From positions 53,476,711-53,540,710 of the forward strand of contig OZ024889.1 in NCBI GenBank assembly GCA_964017195.1: a stretch of DNA of 64,000 nucleotides, written 5' to 3'. The notes under the pieces are model-generated. The model ran no database searches and was not told the origin of the DNA. It saw nothing but the letters and a program-made list of their open reading frames with translations. Shown here piece by piece: positions 55,381-64,000 of this stretch; position 1 is the stretch's first letter, and the number at the start of each line of letters is the position of its first letter. The translations under genes and the position numbers were made by a program. The DNA comes from Siderastrea radians. Lineage: Eukaryota; Cnidaria; Anthozoa; Scleractinia; Rhizangiidae.

Positions 55381-57830
55381 GTAAGTAAACAAACATGTTT
55401 AAACAATGGGTAAGTAAATAAACATGTTTAAATAATCGAAGATTGTCTGGCTCATTTAATTTGCTAAACCATGAAAATAGTTACTGATATTCTCAAGACG
55501 TAGTTTAGACAGGATCAGGAGCTCGAACAACTAGTTAAGAGTACACCCAATGACGCGTCTTCGATTCAACGGTGATAAATCATGGCACTTGCCAAGCGAT
55601 CGAATCATAGATCAACCGCCTCTTTTAAGAGGCTGTCTCCCTAAGAGTGTTCCACTGGATCTCGGACTCAAAAATAGATTTCCTTCAAATTTCTACCACA
55701 AATACTACTATCTATCCCTACTACTAAAATGTAATTGAAATGATCCAAAAGTTTATTTTGCTCCCGTTTTGAGGGTTTGATTGTCAGTATACCGTAAGTG
55801 ACTAAAATTTGGCTATTTTGGGCGCCGTAGTACGGGGTTTTTCAATTATTGTTTAAAAAGACTTCGCAGCATCACAACCTTCAAATTTACACCCATTTGA
55901 TAGCTTATTTTACCGCTCCTGTGTCATTTTGACATTTTCCCGATCGAAATCGTATGAAACTGAAAATGATAAATGAACTAACTTAATAAGTCACTCGAAC
56001 TGGATGAAATAGTGCGTTTGAAACATGCCAAAATTCTCAATTGAGGCACTTAGGCCAGACATAAAAACCCGTTCTAGGCATAGACTAAGCACTGTTTCCT
56101 AGAATTATCCAATAAAACTTGCGGCAGAATGCGATTCTGAGAAATTGTGTCGAAGTTTAGTAAGCCATTTTCGCCAACGGTGTCTTGCGTGACATAGACT
56201 CCCATTCCAGTCGGAAGACTTGTGTCTTATTATGGTCGCTTAATTTATCAATAATTCTACCTAAATGAAGGGAAATCTGATTACATTTCTACATACAATG
56301 GCCTGTTCTTTCTCATGTTGCTATATCAACATCTATTCTTACGCTCCTTGGCCTGAGAAATCACCTCATTTGACGCCTACCTTGTTATTCAAAACTCTTT
56401 CCGTCGAACTCTTTGGCGGTTCATAAAATGTGCAACGTACAGTCTTTTTGTTCATCACAAGATACGAAGACGACACAGTAAAGATTTATAAGGAAGATAC
56501 CGAGATCCAGTCGCCATATTTCTGAAGAACAACCGATGAATTAAATGTTTCACGACTTGTGTAACAAAATATAAACAGGCCAGTAAAAATCGCATTTCCG
56601 GACTGCGGACAACGGACTTCAGATTATGGAATACAAACTTGGAACATGGGACTGAGTGTTTTGCGGACTAGCGTAAATATTACTCTGTTACAATCGATTT
56701 CACTCAACTTTTTCAATCTGTGAACTTAGCAACGTCATTCCGCCAGTTTGGAATTGATATGAGAATGGAAAAAAGCTCTGGTCTTCAAAACTTTTCAGAA
56801 AAATCGAATGATTTCGCAGATCAGTGGTCTCAAGTAGTATAAACTTTGTGGTTCTCAGGATGCAAGCGTTATGCTTTTCGAGTCAATTCGTCCGGAAGTA
56901 TTAGTACAAATCATTTAAGCTAGCGAAAATTTTATATTGTGGAACCGAGTGAGTATATAAAAAGTATATTCTAACTCGAAGTCCATATTCAGTGGTCCGC
57001 ACGCGAAGTCTCCGTCCGCCTCGAGGAATGCAGTAAGCTGATGCAAAAAGCACAGACGCATAACGTATCCCATATGACCGAAACTGCACAAGCGAAAACA
57101 GCCCGTGATTTCTTGCGAGCTGCTGGTAGGGCGAAACGGACAAACTGGCAAACTGCAAACTAGGGAATAAGCTTGAAAATTAGGGAGGTTCGCGCACAAG
57201 CAAAGAGCCTTATTCGCTTGTCAGGCAACGACATTACACGGCAACATCTCAAAGAAAAAACGAAAGCTTTGATGAACACTGGCCTAAATCATTGCCGCAT
57301 GTGGATAAATTATTAATATCATTTGGATATTGCGTCGCATCTGCGTCTGTTAAGACATACCCCTCCCCACCCCTTTCAGGGCCACTCCCTTGTAGACTTT
57401 AAAAGGAACGAGTCGCTAAATAAGTGATTCAACCGTCATGACCTCTGTCTTCATTGGGGTTTCTTTTACTGGAGCTGGTTTCACTTAGTCAAGCAAAGTT
57501 ATTTCCTTTCTACTACGTACGGGGCTTAGAGTGTTGCAAGCTAGAACAGCTCAGGTGGTTTCCGGAACCTAGTGGCTACCTCCCTGTGCGAGCTTCAGTC
57601 TACCCCACCCTTCCTAAACTAAGTACAGTTTGCGTGTCTAAAATGTGACTTTAGACCTTTTGTCGTACTACAACTTGAAGTGCTGTAATGTTCGTTCGTG
57701 CGATCAACATGAACACTTTAGAACATACATTCTGAAGGATGAGGGAGGGTGAAAAAGGACAAAATTTAAACTATAAATTAATTTTGAATCCTGACCACAA
57801 GACCATGGCAAAGTTGGACATGGGAGAAAG
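55381..57830. other. Unassigned stretch downstream of CUB2
   Basis: Expected site of the CUB2 C-terminal exon (about 57.2 kb by analogy). I searched for the Y-C-G, G-D-Y-A and R-I-L-F blocks and did not see them. Frames at 56.9-57.2 and 57.45-57.65 kb have no domain signature. Confidence 0.4.
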
Positions 57831-60800
57831 GCTGACCCAGATCACGTTCAAGCAAATAGCATACGTAATGCGCGAGCTTGACGTGCGGATGTGCGTTTGC
57901 TGAAGGAAAGCTTTCACGTCCTCAATTTCATATAAATCGCCGATAATTAATAATCCTTGGTTATGAAAGAAAACTGCCTAGGTCGACTCTTAGACAGCTA
58001 ATGCCTGGGGGTAAAAAACATAAGAGAGGGGCTCGTGGTTCAACTGAAGAAGATACCAACATTTCTAAACGCGCCAATATGGCCGCCACGGAAGACATGC
58101 AGGATCAGCAGCTAACAACTGAAGAACCAGCAATTACGGCCACCGAAACAAGCCTTGAGGAGCTCAAGGAAATGTTGGTCGACATCCAAATCAACATTTC
58201 AAATATTTTTTTAGAAAACAAAAGCATAAAGAATGACTTGGCCGAGCTCACAACAACTGTTCGGGAACAGAAGCTCGAAATCGTTCAACTCAAAACCTCG
58301 CTAACAAAGATTACCAAACAATGTGTTGATGCCGAATACGAACTAGCAGCAGCGAAGAAACGTGTCAACGAACAACAAGACGAAATATACGAACTGTACG
58401 AGCTACAAGACAGATTGGTAGCAATACACGAGGAAAAATTCTCTCGAGATACATGGTGTGCCAGAGAGCGCCTACAGCACGACAGAGGAGGTAGTATTGA
58501 AATTAGCAGAAGCGCTCGAAGTTCCTATTACTCCTCAGGATGTCGAAATTTCCCACAAGTTGAAACGAAAAGGAAACAAACCAATAATTGTTAAATTTGC
58601 CAACCACAAAATCAAGAGCAACATCTACAAATCAAGAGCCAAACTAAAAAACATCCAAGTATCTAATCTATTCCCTAGTGCTACTGCCGCAACTCGTGTT
58701 GCGGGAGACCGTATCTTCTTGTACGAAAACCTCACGTCTTACAGGAAGAAGATAGTAAATCGTGCGAACGAAATGAGAAGAGATGGCCTTTTGCTAAGCG
58801 TCTGGACCCTAGATGGCAAAATTTATGTGAAGACTTCACCAGAAGGTAGGCCGATTAAAATAAACGACCTGGAGGATCTGGAAAATCTTTAAAGGTATTA
58901 CAGAATTCCTAGGAATGATAAACTGTACATAAAATGGGGACGGAAACTGAACAGGAGCATGAGGATGGAACACTCTCAAAACTTTTGTGGTCTGTTTGTT
59001 GTGTGTAGGTATGTGTGTGTAGATGTTATTATTATCAATTCCGCTATTGTTGTCTTTATCCGGCAAACTTTCCTTCGATTTTACTTGGTTTTTCACCGAT
59101 CTCCATACATGTCCATTAACTATTTCGCTTTATTGAAATGGCTAAGTATACAGCATATGCTGTTACTCTTATCACTGCATGTAATAAAACTAGTCTTATT
59201 TACTATCTGTTCTTTAGCAAAAGTTTACATTGACAAAACTCGTCTAATTATTCTATGTCGCGTAAATTAAAACTGCTTTCTCTAAATGTGCGAGGTTTAC
59301 GCAATGTTAACAAAAGAAGAGCAATTTTCTCTTATTTGAAGGCTCAAAAAGCTACGATCTTTTGTCTTCAAGAGACATATTCATCAATCGAGGACGAAAA
59401 AGTGTGGCCTGCAGAATGGGGGGGCAAAATTTTTTTTTCGCATGGCTCTTCGCACTCCAGAGGCGTTTGCATTCTTTTGAATCCACATTCCACATTTCAC
59501 TTGCGACGCGTCGAAGCGGACTCAGAGGGAAGGTTTTTAATTGTTAAAGTCATAATAGATGAAGAATGCTTTTTCGTAACAAACATATATGCCCCGACGG
59601 ATTACCGTGACCAGGACTGTTTCATCCGTCTCTTAAGCGAACAACTCATTTCGAATACAGACACCTCAAAAGTCGTCATTTCAGGAGATTGGAATACAAC
59701 TCTCAATCCAATCGATAAGCGAGGTGGCCAGCCTTGGAAAGCTACAAACTATAGAAATTCTCTCATAAATCTCATGGAAGAACTCAATCTTACAGACATT
59801 TATCGACAAATCAATCCCACCAAAAAATATTTTACTTATGAGTCAAAACCTTTAAACTTAAAATCAAGGATCGACTTTTTCCTTATTTCTCGTCCTCTCT
59901 CTTGCTGCGTCAAGAACACAGAAATTCGAACGTCAATAGCACCCGACCATAAATCAATATTCCTAAACATCGAAATTAAAAATGAATTCGCAAGAGGCCC
60001 GGAATTATGGAAATTTAACAACACATTACTGGAGGATGACAATTATAAAGAACTCATCGAGTTCGATTACCCGCAAATTTTAGTTAAATACCGCGAAATT
60101 ACCGACAAACAACTTCTATGGGAATTGATAAAAATGGAGTTACGCGCGAAAACGATTAAGTACTCGAAAGAGAAAAGATCTAAGTTAAGAAACGAAGAAA
60201 AAGCTCTTCAAGAAGAACTACAAGAACTGGATGGAAAAATCTGCAACAACGATGCTTTCGATCAGGAAACCCTGGAAAAATACGAAGCCGCTAAGGATAA
60301 ATTAAAAAGGATACACGACACTAGAGGGAAAGAGGCTATATTTAGATCCAAGACGAAATGGTTCGAACAAGGAGAAAAGCCAACGAAATACTTTTTCAAT
60401 CTAGAAAAAAACAACTACGAGAAAAAACTAATTCGAGAAGTGAAGTCAGAAAATGATGAGGTAATTTCCAACTTTGTGCAGGTTAATAAAGAGATTGAGA
60501 ACTTTTATAGCAAAATGTATACCTCTAAAATCACTGGTAATAATACCAGCGATGTATCTGAACACAACAATAACATTCACAAATTTATCGAAGGTCTTAA
60601 CATCCCACAATTAAATGTAGAAGAACAAGAATCTCTAGAAAAGGATCTGACGTTCGAGGAACTAAAAGATGCTCTAACATCCTTTGCGGACAATAAATCG
60701 CCAGGAGAAGATGGATTCACAAAGGAATTCTATGAAGCATTCTTTGATCTCCTTTGGAAAGACCTTTTAAATTCTTATAACGATGCATTTAACAAAGGAT

Positions 60801-61316
60801 CATTATCAGTTTCCCAGAAGAGAGGAACAATAACGCTCATTCCGAAAGGTGATGAAAATCTGTCTGATTTAAAGAATTGGCGGCCTATAACTTTACTTAA
60901 TATCGACTACAAGATTCTTTCTAAAGTATTGGCCAAGAGAATGGAGCAACACTTACCTAAACTAATTCATTCTGATCAAACAGGGTTTGTCAACGGAAGA
61001 TATATAGGCCAAAATATAAGACTACTCAGTGACATAATGGAATTTTCAGATAGCAAAAACTTCCAGGGAATACTTTTGTTCGTAGACTTCGAAAAGGCAT
61101 TCGACACCTTGGAATGGAGCTTCATATCAAAAACCTTAGAAGTTTTTAATTTTGGAAAAAAGTTCAAAAAATGGTTTACTGTCCTATACAACGGCGTACA
61201 GAGCTCCGTCGTAAATGGCGGATTTATGACAAACTATTTCGAAATAACAAGAGGAGTTCGCCAAGGCTGTCCACTCAGCCCCTCCTTATTTATTCTTGCG
61301 GTCGAGTTGTTAGCCC
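57830..61316 (+). mobile_element. L1/Tx1-like LINE, interrupted within RT
   Basis: Contains a 5' leader, ORF1 (58,001-58,892, frameshifted) and ORF2 (59,255 onward), with the inter-ORF spacer 58,893-59,254. It is interrupted at TTAA 61,317-61,320, where another element begins. The 5' boundary is approximate. The preserved ORF2 frame suggests a fairly recent insertion. Confidence 0.85.
58001..58892 (+). pseudogene. L1-like ORF1 (coiled coil plus RRM-type C-terminus), frameshifted
   Basis: The first frame (58,001 to about 58,420) starts MPGGKKHKRGARGSTEEDTN and carries a long heptad-rich helix (SLEELKEMLVDIQINISN, LKTSLTKITK). Around 58,416-58,424 an extra base shifts the frame. The second frame then reads YTRKNSLEIHGVPE, the standard opening of the L1 ORF1p RNA-binding domain, and continues to 58,892 (KPIIVKFANHKIKSNIY, SYRKKIVNRA). 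Without the shift this would be a normal ORF1p that trimerises through the coiled coil and binds LINE RNA. The copy is therefore inactive for ORF1. Confidence 0.8.
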
Positions 61317-61336
61317 TTAAGAGCCAGTGTCTGTAA
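59255..61336 (+). pseudogene. L1/Tx1-like ORF2: endonuclease and truncated reverse transcriptase
   Basis: Starts MSRKLKLLSLNVRGLRNVNK. Endonuclease motifs in order: LQETY, TNIYAP, ISGDWN, RIDFFLIS and APDHKSI (residues 1 to about 235). A basic, helical linker follows, then the RT: SPGEDGFTKEFYEAFF, WRPITLLNIDYKILSKVLA, SDQTGFVNGRYIGQNIRLL, LLFVDFEKAFDTLEW and GVRQGCPLSPSLFILAVELL. The frame enters the TTAA-element termini after LAL and stops at 61,336. The catalytic YADD block and the thumb are absent. LINEs normally lose their 5' end, so loss of the 3' end here is best explained by the later insertion. Confidence 0.88.
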
Positions 61337-62895
61337 ATATCGAAAACCCGGCGCCAGTTGTGAAAATTTCAATTTCTTCATATTTTGCCTAAATAAACCC
61401 TTTAGTGAGTTATTTTCGAAAATACAATTAAAAGTTCCTAAAGCGCTTTAGTTTTTTCAAAATCGAGGAAAGTCTGAAAATCGCCATTTTGGCTTCCCGC
61501 TGCCATCAAAAAAAGGGTAAAATGGTCCATTTTCTTTTCGCTCGTACAGCTAAACGCAGTAATGTTTACCGATGTAATTTTAGCAAGTCATAACACCATT
61601 CCTGTTCTTTCCAAACCTGTAGTTTATTTGGGAAAAGCTTTTAAATTTTGTATCTTTCTAGCTGTTTTATCTACCCCGCTCTAAGCACTTCAGCGGATAA
61701 GCAAATTTTAGCTAATTTTTAAACCATAGAAAGCCCACTGGTACATTGAATTTCAAGCCAAAACTACAATGGTCTTTAAGCTTATACTTCGTATTATGCT
61801 GTGTGAAAATTTCTTCCGCGGCCCGACAAAAGTGTCCCGTTGAGAGACGGAAACGATGAGTCAATTTTGGCAACGCGACCAATTTGTACTGCAAAGAAAC
61901 GTCACTATAAATAAACCCAACATCAATCAAAAATCAGCTCAGGAAACCTTCTACAGTTCAATATCAGACATCATACACATTGTAACTTAAAATACTTTTT
62001 ATTTTGATGAAAACACATCCTACCTTTGGGTATTCGTCGTAAAATAGATGCTAAAAGAAGAAGCTTTGATTCTAGCTTTCGTTATCCGACACCGAATAGA
62101 TTACATCTCAACCACAGGTCCAAAAGTCAATGCAATCATCTGTTCGTCACACAAGGCTCGCATTTGAGTGTTTCCCTCCTTGTACTGCAAAATAACATGT
62201 TTATAGCAAGGAAATTAACTTATTATCTTGAAAAGTTAACATTCCTGGTACTTTAAGCGTTCTTAAAAGCAATTGAACATCTGTTTCCACTCGCTTACAT
62301 TTGCGTGACAAGAATTCGCTTGCTGCTACAGCGGCAAACTGTATCGAAAAGATAAAATGCAGTTTTCAATAGATTAAAACTGCTCACGGCAGGGACTATA
62401 TTGTAGAATTTGCGTTGACTAGTTACCGGCAGCGAGGAGGACTTAAAGTCCTAAAAGTAAAACAGTGACAGACTAGTGAAAGCCAGTCATTTGAAATTAA
62501 TTTCCAGGCAGTCTGTCCAGCTGAAATACCCTTGTTCTGAGAAAACACAACAAAGTGTAATATGGTTAAACTTACCAAGGTGGTTGAAGGATGATCAACT
62601 GGACTTTTAGTATTCTAGTAAAATAATAGGAATGTGTTTCTTGCCTAGCTAGTACTGAAGTCTGAAGACGGCCATGTCAAAGAGCCTGTCGTGACAAAAT
62701 TTGTTTTAGCGTGATTGGGGATTGGGGCGAACGCCAGGGAGAGTGGGTGGGGGCAAGGGGAAGGTAGGGCTTTCGGAGAAAAAAATATGCAGGTGTTACA
62801 CTAAAGGCTACATTACTGAAATTATATGAATAAAGAAAGTTACAATGCACATTGATATTTTTGTCTGTATTCCCGCTGTTATTTTTATAATAACG
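61321..62895. mobile_element. Second TTAA-target element, left end (right end not seen)
   Basis: Immediately after TTAA (61,317-61,320) the sequence GAGCCAGTGTCTGTAAATAT CGAAA resembles the end of the giant palindrome (GAGCCATTTTCTGAGAATAT CGAGA), with weaker similarity continuing (ATTTTGCC-AAA, GAGTTATTT-CGA). I do not see a matching CTCTTAA end before 64,000, so the right limit shown is only where the next element's duplication begins. The frames at 61.7-61.9 and 62.0-62.3 kb have no domain signature. Confidence 0.55.
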
Positions 62896-62915
62896 TTAAT
62901 CGACAATGATCCCTT

Positions 62916-63026
62916 AGTGGAACAATATCAGCAAAGGACCGCAAATGAAAATGCTGCACGTGTACGTAGGATCTAGTAAACCAGACCTAATCAGCCAAAG
63001 AAATACTCAAATGACAAACGAAGCAG
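62916..63026. repeat. Direct repeat, copy 1 of the retrozyme-like element
   Basis: Starts AGTGGAACAATATCAGCAAA and ends AAACGAAGCAG. Confidence 0.9.
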
Positions 63027-63106
63027 CAAGGCTGATCTGACTACGTAGAAAGATTTGACTCTGCAAGACATCAACACGACACTAAAAGAACTTTAACAGA
63101 GCAGGG

Positions 63107-63163
63107 TTGCAGCCGTAGACAGCTGTTTCGCTCTACTTAGAGCTCATCAGTACGGCATAGCAA
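63107..63163 (-). ncRNA. Type I hammerhead self-cleaving ribozyme
   Basis: On the minus strand, stem I GCCGTA (63,156-63,151) pairs with TACGGC (63,117-63,112). The core CTGATGA is 63,150-63,144. Stem II is GCTC-TAAGTA-GAGC (63,143-63,130). The core GAAA is 63,129-63,126. The very short stem III CAGCTG is 63,125-63,120, followed by TC (63,119-63,118), with cleavage expected after C63,118. Stem I extends past an asymmetric internal loop by TTGC/GCAA (63,163-63,160 with 63,110-63,107). All invariant core bases are present. A self-complementary stem III without a loop usually works as a dimeric ribozyme. Confidence 0.88.
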
Positions 63164-63410
63164 GACGGCGAAAATGCCGTAAAAATACCCGTGCAGTCTG
63201 TTAGAAGCCCTAAACGAGGACGCACGCCCACCAAATCACGCAATCACGTGTCTTGGAAAGGTCGAGAGTCCAAGTGTCGTGTTGATGTCTCGCAGAGCCA
63301 AAGATAGGATGGACAAAACCAACCTTATAAAGAAACATGGACAAAGCCATGCTATAAAGAACAGCATATCGGATCTATTAAAAAGACCTACGGGCCAAAA
63401 ACATACATAC

Positions 63411-63521
63411 AGTGGAACAATATCAGCAAAGGACCGCAAACGAAAATGCTGCATGTGTACGTAGGATCTAGTAAACCAGACCTAATCAGCCAAAGAAATA
63501 CTCAAATGACAAACGAAGCAG
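63411..63521. repeat. Direct repeat, copy 2 of the retrozyme-like element
   Basis: Matches 62,916-63,026 except two C/T differences (CAAACGAAAATG and GCATGTG). Confidence 0.9.
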
Positions 63522-63541
63522 TTAATGATTAATGATCCCTT

Positions 63542-64000
63542 AACCAGTGATATAAACAAAATTTATATTTTAAAAAATCTATTTGTATACATATACTCTG
63601 CCAGACTAACTGTTTTACTGTAACCTGAATCGAAAGTAAGAAATAATTTGTATAAAATCATTTCTCTTTCGTAAAACCCTTCCTGTTGCGGTAATATTGG
63701 TTTTTCGGCCCACGGCATAAGCTTTACAAATACAAATCAATCTTGCAGTGTTATTGTGTGGTCTTTTTAATTTACTCCACAGAGCAACTACAACAATCTA
63801 CTAATTCTTGAAGAAGAGAAATGTCGGGTACATTCCTCCGTTCTGGCGGGGTTGGTGCTTGAAGTTTCAAGGCAACCTCGCCTTTAGCTTTTATATTTCC
63901 TCAAGAGAAAATAAGGAAACAGAGAGGGACACTGAGGGCGTTGGTTGGGATATGTCAATTCCACAAAAGTTATTTATAGACTGGCTTTTCAACGAAATGT
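63542..64000. other. Unassigned right end
   Basis: AT-rich sequence. No gene, repeat or structured RNA is recognised. Confidence 0.4.

Larger units (their letters stand above)
62916..63521 (-). mobile_element. Retrozyme-like element (1.22 tandem copies of a 495-bp unit)
   Basis: A 111-bp direct repeat (62,916-63,026 and 63,411-63,521, two mismatches) gives a 495-bp period. It is flanked by an imperfect 20-bp duplication (62,896-62,915 TTAATCGACAATGATCCCTT; 63,522-63,541 TTAATGATTAATGATCCCTT; the last 11 bases identical). The unit has no convincing ORF, but carries a type I hammerhead ribozyme on the minus strand (63,107-63,163). Short non-coding tandem units with a hammerhead are the definition of retrozymes, known from plants and from animals including corals. 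The repeated part lacks the ribozyme, so this copy can cleave only once. Confidence 0.8.

Noticed and set aside
1..64000. CRISPR arrays, operons, bacterial-type promoters and rRNA genes
   Set aside because: The window is eukaryotic. I found no direct-repeat/spacer array and no rRNA, and the only tRNA-like sequences are SINE heads.

Overview
The window is AT-rich animal nuclear DNA. Coding sequence lies in short exons with canonical GT/AG borders, most of which encode one extracellular domain and are flanked by phase-1 introns. The domain set (CUB, C-type lectin, sushi, F5/8 discoidin, laminin-G-like, fibronectin III) and the repeat content (Penelope-like, gypsy, CR1-like and L1-like LINEs, Harbinger/Mutator-type MITEs, tRNA SINEs, a hammerhead-ribozyme element) point to an anthozoan cnidarian, probably a stony coral. 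The species is inferred, not shown. Many GTG-initiated open frames in this DNA have no biological meaning.

Host genes. Positions about 665-43,482 on the minus strand hold one large receptor gene. Reading from right to left: signal peptide (43.4 kb), CUB in two exons (42.1 and 40.1 kb), C-type lectin with EPN and WND motifs (15.7 kb), sushi (12.9 kb), F5/8 discoidin in two exons (6.3 and 5.3 kb), laminin-G-like (3.7 kb), FN3 (1.9 kb), and a transmembrane helix with a short basic tail (0.7 kb). All junction phases agree except discoidin to laminin-G. Head-to-head with it, 50.5-55.4 kb on the plus strand, is a paralogue with a signal-peptide exon whose ATG position reads ATC, a complete CUB, and the first exon of a second CUB.

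Transposon nest, 16.3-35.2 kb, in the CUB-to-lectin intron. A decayed LINE reverse-transcriptase gene (35.94-35.17 kb, resuming at 16.34 kb) was split by a palindromic element (16,347-35,172) with a TTAA target duplication. Its two arms are about 2.6 kb each. The left arm then took a 9-bp-TSD TIR element carrying an inverted pair of Penelope-like RT fragments (18,605-21,226) and a 4.4-kb TTA-flanked Harbinger-like element (21,518-25,899). The right arm took a long-TIR element (27,930-34,192) that itself contains a young deleted gypsy element, a foldback element and a SINE. In each case the uninterrupted opposite arm serves as the empty site.

Right end, 57.8-64 kb. An L1/Tx1-like LINE has a frameshifted ORF1 and an ORF2 that is cut inside the RT domain by a second TTAA element with similar termini. 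Further right, 62,916-63,521 is a 606-bp element made of 1.22 copies of a 495-bp unit, flanked by an imperfect 20-bp target duplication. On the minus strand it encodes a complete type I hammerhead ribozyme. This retrozyme-like element is the most notable small system in the window. The remaining introns and the 43.5-50.5 kb intergenic space hold MITEs, microsatellites and sequence I cannot assign.
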